From Paenibacillus puerhi (GTDB taxonomy: Bacteria > Bacillota > Bacilli > Paenibacillales > NBRC-103111): a stretch of DNA of 64,000 nt. Positions 17,785-26,510 of this stretch are shown here, one piece after another. The translations under genes were made by a program, and so were the position numbers. Within the stretch, counting starts at the first letter, position 1, and each line of letters opens with the position of its first letter. A model generated the notes under the pieces. That model was given only the letters and a program-made list of their open reading frames with translations. It searched no databases and had not been told where the DNA came from. The stretch is from assembly GCF_009846885.1 (NCBI RefSeq), contig NZ_WUWM01000010.1:62001-126000 (forward strand). Direction: 5' to 3'.

Positions 17785-18258
17785 ATGGCGGCGTATTGGC
17801 TGGTGCCTGTAACGATGCATGGGACCCAGGTCATACTGGGCGAAGAGAGACTGGAGCTGACTCCTGAAGAGCTAAGGGGCAGGTTCAGCCGCTCGATGCA
17901 AGCGGTTCATCCGCGGCTGCTTCTGCCGTTCAAAGCTCATCTGCTGCTTTCGGACGAATCCTTGGAAGCTTGCGGGACGGATGAGCTGCCCTTTTCACTC
18001 GAAGGACCTGGAAACCTGGTGCTTGATCGAATCGTGGAGGAGTCCGAGAAAGGCTGCGAGGAGGGCGCTGGCGCAGGCCGTCCCGAATGGGGGCTTTCTC
18101 CATGCGCAGAGGCTTATGTAGCCGGGTTAATGGCGCCTGCGGAAGCGGCGGCCAAGCTGAAGCTTGTTCAAGTGGAGCCGGGAGCCGAGCCTTGGTATGA
18201 AGCGATGGGCGAGTGGCTGGCCGGCAATCGCATGGTCATGATGCTTAGAGAGGACTGA
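17785..18258 (+). CDS. Hypothetical protein
   Basis: 157-residue acidic soluble protein with no signal peptide or membrane segment. It starts WLVPVTMHGTQVILGEERLE and contains a variable Glu/Gly-rich middle (about 90-110). Family not recognised. GGGGGAGGCGG lies just upstream of the ATG, and it is only 6 bp from the next gene, so the two are cotranscribed and possibly functionally linked. Confidence 0.75.
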   Translation: MAAYWLVPVTMHGTQVILGEERLELTPEELRGRFSRSMQAVHPRLLLPFKAHLLLSDESLEACGTDELPFSLEGPGNLVLDRIVEESEKGCEEGAGAGRPEWGLSPCAEAYVAGLMAPAEAAAKLKLVQVEPGAEPWYEAMGEWLAGNRMVMMLRED

Positions 18259-18264
18259 GGGGAC

Positions 18265-18537
18265 ATGAAGCTGCAGGATGCTATCTTCAATTGGTTACAG
18301 ATCAGCATTGTTTCCGAAGCGCGCCCGGATGACGGAGCGGCCAAGGAAACGATGGATTTTTTCGAAACAATCCTGCGGGAGGACCATGCCCTGAGCCGCT
18401 TCGGCTACGTTTGCGATGAAGACGTTTACAGGGTGGATTACGAGCTGGACGGACAAGAGAAGCAGCTGCGTTATGACCGGGAGCTGGCCGAGCAATTGCT
18501 GGCGGACATTAATTCCAACCCCAAATATAATGAATGA
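18265..18537 (+). CDS. Small hypothetical protein
   Basis: 90 residues, acidic and soluble, with a predicted alpha/beta character: QDAIFNWLQISIVSEARP, then ETMDFFETILREDH, and a C-terminal AEQLLADINSNPKYNE that looks conserved. It may belong to a group of small unknown proteins in the yla region of Bacillales, but I cannot name the family. GAGGGGAC lies directly upstream of the ATG. It follows the 157-residue gene by 6 bp. Confidence 0.75.
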   Translation: MKLQDAIFNWLQISIVSEARPDDGAAKETMDFFETILREDHALSRFGYVCDEDVYRVDYELDGQEKQLRYDRELAEQLLADINSNPKYNE

Positions 18538-18633
18538 CATATATCCTCTCGCGTTTAGATAATATACAATATATGGACGCGAAAGGAGTGTCAGTTGCCT
18601 TTGTCTGCAGTGGCTGTTCCAAAACCCTTATGG

Positions 18634-18639
18634 TATAAT
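18634..18639 (+). promoter_or_regulatory. Extended -10 promoter of the FMN split-barrel gene
   Basis: TATAAT preceded by TGG, giving an extended -10 element, 40 bp before the start codon. No good -35 is seen. Confidence 0.55.
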
Positions 18640-18678
18640 TGGTGTAGCAACAGTGACTTCAATCACAGGAGGGACCTT

Positions 18679-19131
18679 ATGGCAGAAACGATCACAGCCT
18701 TATCCGAACTCTTGGTCGAACAATTGCAGAAAGAGGCGCTTACTTTGCTCAGCACGATTGACCATGAGCAGGGTGCGCCGGCTATGAATGCTGTCTCTTG
18801 GCTGTTTGCCAAGGATGCTTCCACCATTCGTTTTGCCGTGGATCAACGTTCGCGTATTGTAACGAACATCAAGGCAAACCCGCTTGTCACTTTGACCTAC
18901 ATCGGAGCGGGAACCGTCCATGCCATCTATGGCAAAGGCCGCCTTGTGACCGATGCGCTCGAAGAAGTGCCCTTTAAGCTGGCCTGCTTTGATGTGGAGA
19001 TCACGGAAGTGCGCGATGCGATGTTTTATGGAGCGCGCATTGCAGTTCAACCTGAATATGAGAAGACGTATGACAAGCGTGCCGCTGAGAAGCTGGATAC
19101 GCAGGTGTTCAGCGCCATGAGAAAAGCCTAG
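18679..19131 (+). CDS. Pyridoxamine 5'-phosphate oxidase-like FMN-binding split-barrel protein
   Basis: 150 residues with the split beta-barrel pattern: ALTLLSTIDHEQGAPAMNAVSW (first strands), IRFAVDQRSRIVTNIKANPLVTLTYIG (FMN phosphate-binding region, about residues 49-75) and a C-terminal dimerisation helix. Such small proteins bind FMN or F420-like cofactors and reduce or oxidise unknown small molecules; a true pyridoxamine phosphate oxidase role is unlikely because the family's C-terminal substrate-binding part is absent. ATG 18679 is chosen for CAGGAGGGACC upstream. Its stop codon lies within the terminator stem. Confidence 0.82.
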   Translation: MAETITALSELLVEQLQKEALTLLSTIDHEQGAPAMNAVSWLFAKDASTIRFAVDQRSRIVTNIKANPLVTLTYIGAGTVHAIYGKGRLVTDALEEVPFKLACFDVEITEVRDAMFYGARIAVQPEYEKTYDKRAAEKLDTQVFSAMRKA

Positions 19132-19158
19132 ATCCGGTTATCGTTTCTAGGCTTTTTT
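19122..19158 (+). terminator. Terminator overlapping the end of the FMN split-barrel gene
   Basis: AAAAGCCTAGA, 13-base loop, TCTAGGCTTTT and further T. The left arm contains the stop codon. Confidence 0.85.
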
Positions 19159-19184
19159 ATACCCAATCGAGAGGTCGGGGAGGA

Positions 19185-19733
19185 CTATAAGGAGCGATTA
19201 GGGAGCTGAGGCTCGGCTTGCTGCGGGTTGCCGGGCACAGGACTTACGTCTCTGGGCATCTGCGGGATAATCCGGCCGATGATGGCTGCCATCTCTTCAG
19301 CCAAGCCATTGAGGCCTCTGCCGCTTTGGAGCTGGTCGCGGACCTTCCGCAGTCGTTCTCCGAGATCCATATCGGCTGTAACATAGGCATCGACGCCGTA
19401 GGGGTCTTTTTTCAAAGCTTCGGCTACCGACAGCTTGACCGTCCCTACCTTGGCCCGGTCCATTCCTTGCGGAACATTGATGCCGACGATGGCTGTGTTG
19501 CCGAATACGACGCAGTTGGCGCTCTCGACATTCGGGACGCTGGTAGCTATTTGCTCCAAGCGCTGGGCGACAGCGCCCTGATCCTGTATTTCCTTCTTCT
19601 GGGGAGCCGTTTGCCGCACTCTCACCTGCCTGTCTGTATTCGGGGCCTCCGATGGGGCCGCGCCGCGCTGGGTGGAGGCGCAGCCTGACAGAATGGCGGA
19701 AAGCAGCAGAAGTACCGAGACAAACTTCAACAT
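19185..19733 (-). CDS. ylaJ: YhcN/YlaJ-family sporulation lipoprotein
   Basis: 182 residues with a lipoprotein signal peptide and lipobox ILSGC (Cys18). The mature part has a variable Arg/Gln-rich linker, then the YhcN/YlaJ domain (VAQRLEQIATSVPNVESANCVVFGNTAIVGINVP and following; about 55-140) and a Pro-rich tail. Members are found in the spore envelope and affect germination; no precise activity is known. It is divergent from phoH, as part of the ylaH-ylaJ-ylaK neighbourhood. The gene is transcribed toward the FMN split-barrel gene and may use the same bidirectional hairpin at its end. Confidence 0.88.
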   Translation of the reverse strand: MLKFVSVLLLLSAILSGCASTQRGAAPSEAPNTDRQVRVRQTAPQKKEIQDQGAVAQRLEQIATSVPNVESANCVVFGNTAIVGINVPQGMDRAKVGTVKLSVAEALKKDPYGVDAYVTADMDLGERLRKVRDQLQSGRGLNGLAEEMAAIIGRIIPQMPRDVSPVPGNPQQAEPQLPNRSL

Positions 19734-19842
19734 CGATCATCATTCCTTTCTTTGTGGTATCTGCTTTGGCTAGTTTGTCCTTAGAGGCTATTTACTATGT
19801 AATACGCTTTGAGCCAAACACCAAACCCTGGGAGGAACTCGC

Positions 19843-21177
19843 ATGAGAAAAATATATGTATTGGACACCAACGTCCTGCTGCAGGATCCCAATGCGATCT
19901 ATGCTTTTGATGAACATGATGTGGTTATCCCCGCGGTGGTATTGGAAGAGATCGACCTGAAGAAAAGGAATGCGGACGAACTGGGACGCAACTCGCGTCA
20001 AATCTCCCGTATGCTGGACGCTTTGCGCGCAGGCGGATATTTAAATGAAGGGATAGAGCTTCCCGGCGGGGGACGATTGAAGGTCGAGCTGAATCACAAG
20101 AGTTTCGCCAAGCTGCAGGAAGTATTTGCCGAAGCGACGAATGATAACCGGATACTGGCGGTAGCGCTCAACTACCATCTGGAGGAGAAGGAGAAGCCGG
20201 ATCCTAAGCCTGTTATTCTCGTCAGCAAGGATATGCTGGTGCGGATCAAAGCGGATGTACTAGGCATCACGGCGCAAGACTACTTGACGGACCGGGTAGT
20301 CAATGTAGCGGATGACATTTATTCCGGTCATCTAACCCTGCACGTTCACCCGGCCATCATTGACGAATTCTACTCCTATCGATCCTTGAGCGTCGGCTCG
20401 CTGAATCTGGCTTATTCCTTGCATCCGCATGAATTCGTCATCCTTAAGGACGAGATGGGGACGAGCAAATCCGCGCTCCTCAAAGTGAATGCGGATGGCA
20501 AAAGGCTGGAGCCCCTCTACCTAAGCAATGATCCGGTCTGGGGGATTGCCGCCCGCAATGCCCAGCAAAGGATGGCGCTGGAGCTGCTGCTCAATGACGA
20601 CATCCCCCTCGTGACCTTGACAGGCAAGGCAGGCACAGGGAAAACGCTGCTGACGCTTGCAGCGGGTCTCATGAAGGTGGAGGATGAGCACAAGTATAAG
20701 AAGCTGTTGATCGCAAGGCCTGTCGTCCCGATGGGTAAGGATATCGGCTATCTGCCTGGGGAGAAGGAAGAAAAGCTGCGACCTTGGATGCAGCCGGTCT
20801 ACGATAACTTGGAGTTCTTGTTCGATACGAAGAAAACCGGCGATATCGATAAAATATTAGCAGGGCTAGGCAGTATCCAGGTCGAAGCGCTCACGTATAT
20901 CCGCGGCAGATCCATTCCCGGTCAGTTTATCATCATCGACGAGGCGCAGAACCTGTCCAAGCACGAGGTAAAGACCATCGTCTCCCGGGTAGGGGAAGGC
21001 AGTAAAATCGTGCTGCTGGGCGATCCGGAGCAGATCGACCACCCGTATCTGGACGCTTCCAGCAATGGCTTGACCTATGTAGTCGAACGCTTCAAAGAAC
21101 AAAGCATCAGCGGCCATATTCTGCTTGAGCGAGGGGAACGCTCGCATCTCGCCCAGCTCGCCGCCGATTTGCTGTAG
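19843..21177 (+). CDS. PIN-domain and PhoH-type ATPase (YlaK-like)
   Basis: 444 residues. The N-terminal PIN nuclease-like domain (about 1-150) has the acidic residues in YVLDTNVLL, VVLEEIDLKKR and NDNRILAVAL. The C-terminal PhoH ATPase domain has Walker A GKAGTGKT (261-268), ARPVVPMGKDIGYLPG, and Walker B FIIIDEAQN. PhoH2-type proteins with this layout are described as sequence-selective RNA-unwinding RNases; the same is inferred here. GGGAGGAACTCGC precedes the ATG. It is divergent from the YlaJ lipoprotein gene and ends at a strong terminator. Confidence 0.93.
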   Translation: MRKIYVLDTNVLLQDPNAIYAFDEHDVVIPAVVLEEIDLKKRNADELGRNSRQISRMLDALRAGGYLNEGIELPGGGRLKVELNHKSFAKLQEVFAEATNDNRILAVALNYHLEEKEKPDPKPVILVSKDMLVRIKADVLGITAQDYLTDRVVNVADDIYSGHLTLHVHPAIIDEFYSYRSLSVGSLNLAYSLHPHEFVILKDEMGTSKSALLKVNADGKRLEPLYLSNDPVWGIAARNAQQRMALELLLNDDIPLVTLTGKAGTGKTLLTLAAGLMKVEDEHKYKKLLIARPVVPMGKDIGYLPGEKEEKLRPWMQPVYDNLEFLFDTKKTGDIDKILAGLGSIQVEALTYIRGRSIPGQFIIIDEAQNLSKHEVKTIVSRVGEGSKIVLLGDPEQIDHPYLDASSNGLTYVVERFKEQSISGHILLERGERSHLAQLAADLL

Positions 21178-21188
21178 GCCGCTTAGGC

Positions 21189-21234
21189 ATAACAAAGGGG
21201 GAGCATCCGTATTCGGATGCTCCCCCTTTGTTAT
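21189..21234. terminator. Strong bidirectional terminator between phoH and the minus-strand cluster
   Basis: A 21-bp perfect stem (from ATAACAAAGGGGGAGC...) with a TATT loop. It serves phoH on the + strand and the convergent gene on the - strand; T tracts are broken (TTTGTTAT) on both sides. Confidence 0.82.
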
Positions 21235-21257
21235 GTTTTCAAGAAACCATACCGCCC

Positions 21258-21791
21258 CTACAGCGGCTTGTACAGCCACTCCAAGCTGCAGCCGTAGGCG
21301 CGGGCGATCCCGACCGCTAATTCGTCATGCTGGGATTCCATAGCGTAAGCAGTCTGGCCTTCGGCACCTACCCAGTGGCCGAGCAGATGTTCCTCGAGCT
21401 GTAAAGCCGCAGAAACCGGATTGCTGAATGACCCTTGTGAAGAAGGAGAAGCAGGGAACAGTCGGAACAGAACAGCCGTATCCGCGTACAGGTAGAACCG
21501 TTCCATCCGGCTCACGAAGCCGAAGTCGGTGAAGGTTGGTCTGGGCGTGAACGATTCGGGCAGAAGAAGCAGATCGATCGGCTCGGCGGGTACGTTATAT
21601 TGGGACATGACCGGCAGGGCGGACTCCCGGTCGCTGGCCGATAAGAAGATGAACAGTTCCTTATCCCGGTCGAACACGGTGGCTCGTTCGGCCAACGCCT
21701 TAATAATCTGCGCGTAGTAACCGGGGCGCTTCCCGCCTGGCAGGGCCATATCCAGTGCGTAGGTAAGACTGGGGGGAGCAGGCATAGTCAT
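21258..21791 (-). CDS. Hypothetical protein
   Basis: 177-residue soluble protein without signal peptide. The N-terminal part reads PPSLTYALDMALPGGKRPGY, followed by an alpha/beta segment (DKELFIFLSASDRESALPVM) and a C-terminal part with FVSRMERFYLYADTAVLFRL. I do not recognise the family. GGAAAGGAGACAC lies before the ATG. It is the last of three minus-strand genes; 30 bp separate it from the coiled-coil protein gene, so cotranscription is likely. Confidence 0.72.
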   Translation of the reverse strand: MTMPAPPSLTYALDMALPGGKRPGYYAQIIKALAERATVFDRDKELFIFLSASDRESALPVMSQYNVPAEPIDLLLLPESFTPRPTFTDFGFVSRMERFYLYADTAVLFRLFPASPSSQGSFSNPVSAALQLEEHLLGHWVGAEGQTAYAMESQHDELAVGIARAYGCSLEWLYKPL

Positions 21792-21821
21792 CGCGGTGTG
21801 TCTCCTTTCCCGGAAGAGGGT

Positions 21822-22943
21822 TTATAAGACCAGCTTGAGTACGATTTTTAGCAATCCTTCCTCTTGATGGACCTCTGTAACTTGAAGGATGGGGGCTAGC
21901 TTTTCCGGATAAATGCTCAGATCCACTTCTTGTTCCAGCATCTCCACGGTCGTAGAGGGAAGCTGGAACCCATTGAAGCGCAGCTCCTCAATTTTGAAGC
22001 GTATGAAGGGCTTGGCCTTCGACTCGCCCCTGGAAGCGATAGAGTAGGTGCCCTCCACGGACAGGTCCATCCCGTCCTGACGTCCGGAAGCTACGATTTT
22101 CCCGGGAACGAACTTGAAGGTGAGAGCGCTGAACATAGCTTCCTTCGACCTTAAGTACTCATTCAGCTCATCGTCGGTCAATTGGAAGGTCGAGCTTAGG
22201 CCGTTGTCAAACAAGCTTAGATTTCGATTGGGCCCGGAGCCCGTACCCGAAGTGATAGCTTGGGGCAATTCCTGCATAGCCTTCGCGAGCTCGTTCAGGT
22301 AACGCTTGAAGGCGGGAAGGCCCTGCTCATGCCACTGGCGGTTCAACTCCAGCATCTGCGATTGGAGCGAAGCGGCCTCGGCTTCCGTATCGGTGCGGCT
22401 GGCGATTTGTAGATCCAGCTCGGCCTGCAGAGCCAGCTGCTTGTCCAGCTGCGCCTGAAACCGCTGCTTGGCTGTCTGCAGCGATTCCCCGGCTTCGTGG
22501 AGCTGGCGTTTAAGCTCGGATTGCTTCTGATAGGCTTCCTGATGCCGGCCAAGCGCTAATCGATCGTTTCCCAAAATCATCTGCAAGTATTCGAAGATGG
22601 CGATTCCGTCCGTGAAGGAACGGGCCGAGAAGAGCAGCGTCCAAAGGGAGTCCCGATCGCCCATATAATAAGCGCGGACGACCTTGGCTGCATGCTCGCG
22701 AGTCGAATGAACGGCGGAAGCCGATTCCGCCAACGCGCCTTCGGTGCTGGCTATCCGAACGCGCAGCTCGTTTTCCTGCACTTCGATCCGCTTCAGCTCC
22801 TGGTCGATTTCGAAGATCGTCAGCCCTTGCTGCAGGATATCGCGGTCGGGTTGTCCCGTTGGCGCAGCGGTGGCGGGCAGCAGGACCAAGAGGCATGAAG
22901 CTGTCCATAGCAGTCCGGTCAACAATCGTGTTCGAGCCTTCAC
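21822..22943 (-). CDS. Exported coiled-coil protein, PcsB/CwlO-like N-terminal region
   Basis: 373 residues. A signal peptide (LLTGLLWTASCLLVLLPATA, about 6-25) is followed by a long coiled coil (about 45-215). Its middle stretch VVRAYYMGDRDSLWTLLFSA resembles the hinge of the CwlO/PcsB coiled-coil domain that couples cell wall hydrolases to FtsEX. There is no NlpC/P60 or CHAP domain at the C-terminus, which instead is a beta-rich region of unknown type (about 260-373). GTG 22943 is preferred: GGAGGG lies 7 bases before it, whereas the upstream in-frame TTG has no site. A role in wall hydrolase control is inference only. Confidence 0.78.
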   Translation of the reverse strand: MKARTRLLTGLLWTASCLLVLLPATAAPTGQPDRDILQQGLTIFEIDQELKRIEVQENELRVRIASTEGALAESASAVHSTREHAAKVVRAYYMGDRDSLWTLLFSARSFTDGIAIFEYLQMILGNDRLALGRHQEAYQKQSELKRQLHEAGESLQTAKQRFQAQLDKQLALQAELDLQIASRTDTEAEAASLQSQMLELNRQWHEQGLPAFKRYLNELAKAMQELPQAITSGTGSGPNRNLSLFDNGLSSTFQLTDDELNEYLRSKEAMFSALTFKFVPGKIVASGRQDGMDLSVEGTYSIASRGESKAKPFIRFKIEELRFNGFQLPSTTVEMLEQEVDLSIYPEKLAPILQVTEVHQEEGLLKIVLKLVL

Positions 22944-23101
22944 CCAAAGTCCCTCCAATCCTCTCAAGTACAGGTTATCATGGGAAAGGGAAATTCATGA
23001 CAATTACTTTTGGTTTTCTTGCGCTCTGCGGCAAAAGAGGCTGCCGAACAAGTCAGCAGCCCGCTTCGAACCGATTCACGGAGAAATGATCCATCTACTC
23101 C

Positions 23102-24040
23102 TTATTTTGCAGCAGGCGCCTTGGAGGTCAGTTTCAAAATATCAGCCAACGGTTTTGTCAGCTTGGGAATTTCCTTGATAAAGGCTTGAACTTCATTGAC
23201 TCCATCGATTCTGTGAGTCCAGGCGATCGAGTGTATAGGGCCGCCTTCTTTCAAGCTGAGACGTATATCGCCTTTTTGCTGACGGATAAAGCCTTTGTCG
23301 TCAATCCAGATATCCAGCGTAGACGGGGCAACGATTTGCGCGGGAGCGAGCGCCGCTTTCCAGCTGGCAGCCTGAGTCTCGCTCAGCAGTCCGCTTGTTA
23401 TTCCTTCCTCCAGCAGGGAAGGGAGAATTTTGATCAGGTAGGCGGATACTTGCTTTTGATTTTTTTCCGTAAGCTGGAGCGTGATTCTTTGCGCGGCTTC
23501 GCCGCTTGCCAGCTTCTCGTCTTTGCTTCCCGGCTCCAGCCAGCCTGGTTCCAGCTCCTGGAGGAGCTTGGCGCTGACGGCAGAGGAGAGACGACCGGTA
23601 TGCTTCAGACGCTCGGCGTTTTGTTCCAGCGGCACGCTCAGGTACTCATCGGTTTTATTGATGATTGGCAAGTGAGCGTACATTTTGTTATCTTTAAGTA
23701 AAATGGGCAGCTCCCATCCTTGATTCGAGCCTTTAGGCGTAAAGGTAAAGTCTGCTTCTGCTTGTACCGGGTCATTGAGCGAGGATTTTCCCTGATACGT
23801 TAGCTTTCCTTCCTTAAAGGCCGATAACATAGCGGCCGTCAGCGGCTGTGCGCCTTGAAAGATAGAGGCGTCGAGCTGGACGTCGGCCTCTCCCGAGAAT
23901 TGGTAGCTGGTGATCTGCTCCTGCTTGGCGGCGGCTTGTACCCAGTCTTCCTTAAGCTGCTTGCGGTCGGTACAGCCGGAGATGAGCAGAACGGCGCAGC
24001 CGATAACGGCGGCATGACGAATGAAACGCGATGGATTCAT
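23102..24040 (-). CDS. LppX/LprG-like lipoprotein
   Basis: 312 residues with lipobox LISGC (Cys23). The mature domain contains SYQFSGEADVQLD, ADFTFTPKG and a KDNKMYAHLP stretch, and ends with a helix. The repeated beta-strand pattern resembles the DUF6612 and LppX/LprAFG-type folds that bind hydrophobic ligands, but the similarity is only structural impression. AAGGGAGC precedes the ATG. It lies 160 bp upstream of the coiled-coil gene on the same strand, so it may be a separate unit. Divergent from the MidA-type gene. Confidence 0.75.
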   Translation of the reverse strand: MNPSRFIRHAAVIGCAVLLISGCTDRKQLKEDWVQAAAKQEQITSYQFSGEADVQLDASIFQGAQPLTAAMLSAFKEGKLTYQGKSSLNDPVQAEADFTFTPKGSNQGWELPILLKDNKMYAHLPIINKTDEYLSVPLEQNAERLKHTGRLSSAVSAKLLQELEPGWLEPGSKDEKLASGEAAQRITLQLTEKNQKQVSAYLIKILPSLLEEGITSGLLSETQAASWKAALAPAQIVAPSTLDIWIDDKGFIRQQKGDIRLSLKEGGPIHSIAWTHRIDGVNEVQAFIKEIPKLTKPLADILKLTSKAPAAK

Positions 24041-24133
24041 GGTATTTCTGCTCCCTTCTTTTAAACTATCCGTACTATTATAACGATTTCGGAGAAGTTT
24101 GTCTGTAGTGAAATGAGGTTTGGAGGTCGCGGA

Positions 24134-25258
24134 ATGAAAGACGAAGTGAGGAAGGAAGAAAATAACGGACTGCTTGAACGCATTCTCGAGCGCCTGGGCG
24201 AAAGTCCGGATGACTTTTTGTCATTTCGAGATTATATGGAAGCCTGCTTGTATGATCCGGAATGGGGCTACTATACAAGCGAGCGTCCGAAGATCGGACA
24301 CACGGGCGATTTTTATACGGCGGCCTCGCTTGGCGGTCTGTTGGGTGAATGTCTGGCTGCCTACATCTCCGTTCAGCTAAAGTCCTTCGAAGGGACGCTG
24401 CGTCTTATCGAGTGGGGGGGAGGGACTGGCAGACTGGCTGCGCAGGTCTTGGATACGATCCGGGAGAAGGAGCCGGAGCTTTACGGCCGGCTTCGATACA
24501 CCGGTGTCGAGGCGAGTCTTTATCATCGTCGACTTCAGGCGGAAACGCTTCAGGAGCATAAGGAGCTCATAGATATCGTGGCCCCGGAGTCTTGGTCTGC
24601 GAGCGGATCTCTGGCGAATACGGTTCTTTTCTCCAACGAACTGCCGGATGCCTTCCCTGTTCATCGGATAGTCTGGCGGCAGGAGGGCTGGATGGAGCTG
24701 GGCGTACGATGGAGCCCAGCTGTTGGGAAGCTGGTGGAGACCGAGAGGCCGCTCCGCGGTGAGGAGCTGCTTCGTTACATCGAAGCCGAACAGCTGCCGC
24801 GGCGAGTGGACCAACGCTTCGAAGTAAATTTGGACGCGGTCCGCTGGTGTCGGGAGATAGCCGCAAAACTTGCTTCTGGAAGCCTCATGGTGACCATCGA
24901 TTACGGAGATGTGAGGGAGGAGCTGCATGCTTCCCACCGGATGGAAGGGACGCTGCTCTGCTATCGGGGCCATGTGGCTAGCGATACGCCCCTAGAGCAT
25001 GCCGGTGAGCAGGATATCACTTCCCATGTGAACTTCAGCGCTTTCATGGAGGCCGGGGAGGCGAAGGGGATGGAAACCGTTCTGTACCAGACGCAGAAGC
25101 AGTTTCTCGTCGAGCAGGGGATTCTCGGCTTGCTGCAAAACCACGATGCCTCCGACCCGTTCTCGGAGACGGCCAAAAGAAACCGGGCGATTCGTCAGCT
25201 TCTGCTGTCGGATTCGATGAGCGAGCTGTTCAAGGTATTGGTACAAAGAAAAAAATGA
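24134..25258 (+). CDS. MidA/NDUFAF7-family SAM-dependent methyltransferase
   Basis: 374 residues with the DUF185/MidA layout: SFRDYMEACLYDPEWGYYTS (about 31-50) then GDFYTAAS (about 59-66), SAM-binding IEWGGGTGRLAAQVL (about 91-105), FSNELPDAFPVHRI (about 163-176) and VTIDYGD (about 257-263). Mitochondrial NDUFAF7 methylates an Arg of complex I; bacterial substrates are unknown, so no reaction is claimed. ATG 24134 is chosen for TTGGAGGTC just upstream; an ATG at 24113 would put this site inside the gene. The stop codon lies in the terminator stem. Confidence 0.88.
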   Translation: MKDEVRKEENNGLLERILERLGESPDDFLSFRDYMEACLYDPEWGYYTSERPKIGHTGDFYTAASLGGLLGECLAAYISVQLKSFEGTLRLIEWGGGTGRLAAQVLDTIREKEPELYGRLRYTGVEASLYHRRLQAETLQEHKELIDIVAPESWSASGSLANTVLFSNELPDAFPVHRIVWRQEGWMELGVRWSPAVGKLVETERPLRGEELLRYIEAEQLPRRVDQRFEVNLDAVRWCREIAAKLASGSLMVTIDYGDVREELHASHRMEGTLLCYRGHVASDTPLEHAGEQDITSHVNFSAFMEAGEAKGMETVLYQTQKQFLVEQGILGLLQNHDASDPFSETAKRNRAIRQLLLSDSMSELFKVLVQRKK

Positions 25259-25284
25259 GCCGCATGCTGCATGCGGCTCATTTT
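25252..25284. terminator. Bidirectional terminator
   Basis: AAAATGAGCCGCATG CTG CATGCGGCTCATTTT, a perfect 15-bp stem with A and T runs on both sides; serves the MidA-type gene and the convergent DUF2626 gene. Confidence 0.88.
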
Positions 25285-25306
25285 GCTAACTTGAATGGTG
25301 CGATGG

Positions 25307-25537
25307 CTAGATGGACATTTTGAAGAATGACCAATACGTAACCCCTGTGAACGAGAGAATCATGTAACCCCAAAATAATAATATGTAGGTGCGCTCGGAC
25401 AGCTTCAGGTAGCCAAGCAGTACGAAGACGGCTGTCTGGGCAAAAAAGATAAAGGCCATTGGAATTAAGTCACCGGCCAGTGCCATTAGCCCGATAACGA
25501 GCGTCCAGAAACCGAGTACGCGAAACATGCGATCCAT
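25307..25537 (-). CDS. yqgY: DUF2626 membrane protein (YqgY-like)
   Basis: 76 residues with three hydrophobic segments. The opening MDRMFRVLGFWTLVIGLMAL, the middle LLGYLKLSERTYILLFWGYM and the end match the pattern of B. subtilis YqgY/DUF2626, a small membrane protein of unknown function. GAGAGGGGGATG precedes the ATG. A SigA promoter is seen upstream on the minus strand. It is monocistronic. Confidence 0.88.
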   Translation of the reverse strand: MDRMFRVLGFWTLVIGLMALAGDLIPMAFIFFAQTAVFVLLGYLKLSERTYILLFWGYMILSFTGVTYWSFFKMSI

Positions 25538-25842
25538 TGTGCATCCCCCTCTCTACATTCACGATTCAAAAAGTGCATTACTATCCAACATTATAACGAA
25601 ATCATGGTGGTGTGTAAACGTCAAAACAGTGACGAATTTAAGTCATTTTGTTTCAACATCCTATAGGATTACCCGAAATGGGGCTTAAGATGTATGGAGC
25701 GCGATAAAAATGGCAATACAAATTACTAGAAATGTATTCTATGAACTCTACCAAGGGCATAGAGTAAAAGTAATACAACACGTTCAGCTATAGTTTCACT
25801 CATAGATGATGAATAACGCGAGGGGTTAGGAGGACTGCATCA
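25538..25842. other. Intergenic region between yqgY-like gene and rsfA
   Basis: AT-rich, no gene seen. The left end holds the minus-strand yqgY promoter. Toward rsfA there is a small dyad, ACTCTA (25745-25750) nine bases from TAGAGT (25760-25765). I could not assign the rsfA promoter. Confidence 0.5.
25590..25618 (-). promoter_or_regulatory. SigA promoter of the yqgY-like gene
   Basis: On the minus strand TTTACA (25618-25613), 17 bp, TATAAT (25595-25590), 53 bp before the start codon. Confidence 0.7.
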
Positions 25843-26484
25843 ATGACCGCAATCAGACAGGATGCATGGAGCGATGAAGATGATTTGATACTGGCGGAGG
25901 TTACGCTTCGTCATATCCGGGAGGGAAGCACGCAGCTATCCGCTTTCGAGGAAGTAGGAGAGAAGATAGGCAGAACGGCTGCAGCTTGCGGCTTCCGCTG
26001 GAATAGCTTTGTCCGTAAAAAATATGAAGCGGCGATTCAGATCGCTAAAGCCCAAAGGCAGAAAAGGAGTCAGCAGCGCAAGCAAGCTCCTGTCTTCGCT
26101 AACGTTTCCGGCGCGGTCGAGGTAGCTGAACCTGCCGGTCTCCGCTCGGATGGGGTCGTTGAAGAGCTGTCGATTGATGCCGTCATCCGATTTTTGCGTC
26201 AATGGAAGGGCAGCTACCAGGAAATGGTGCGGCATCTCCGCCAGCTAGAGAAGGAATTGAACGAGAAGCAGGAAGAACTGGAGAAGCTGCGCAATGAGAA
26301 TGAAACGCTCAGCCGGCAAGTAAATGCGGTGTCTACGGATTACAGGGTAGTAAATGATGATTACAAGGCGCTTATTCAAATTATGGATAGAGCCCGCAAG
26401 CTGGCCTTCCTGGCCGAAGAGGAAGAAGAGGCGAAAGCGCGCTTCAAGATGGACGAGAACGGGAATCTGGAACGAATCGACTGA
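25843..26484 (+). CDS. rsfA: RsfA-family prespore transcription regulator
   Basis: 213 residues. The N-terminal Myb/SANT-like DNA-binding domain (WSDEDDLILAEVTLRHIREG to CGFRWNSFVRKKY, about 8-62) is the RsfA signature. The C-terminal part is a long coiled coil (about 125-200, rich in Glu, Lys and Leu). In B. subtilis RsfA tunes SigF-dependent genes in the forespore; the same role is inferred. TTAGGAGGACTGC precedes the ATG. It has its own terminator and stands alone. Confidence 0.88.
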   Translation: MTAIRQDAWSDEDDLILAEVTLRHIREGSTQLSAFEEVGEKIGRTAAACGFRWNSFVRKKYEAAIQIAKAQRQKRSQQRKQAPVFANVSGAVEVAEPAGLRSDGVVEELSIDAVIRFLRQWKGSYQEMVRHLRQLEKELNEKQEELEKLRNENETLSRQVNAVSTDYRVVNDDYKALIQIMDRARKLAFLAEEEEEAKARFKMDENGNLERID

Positions 26485-26510
26485 TATCCCGGCATACGGC
26501 ATTTAAGCAG

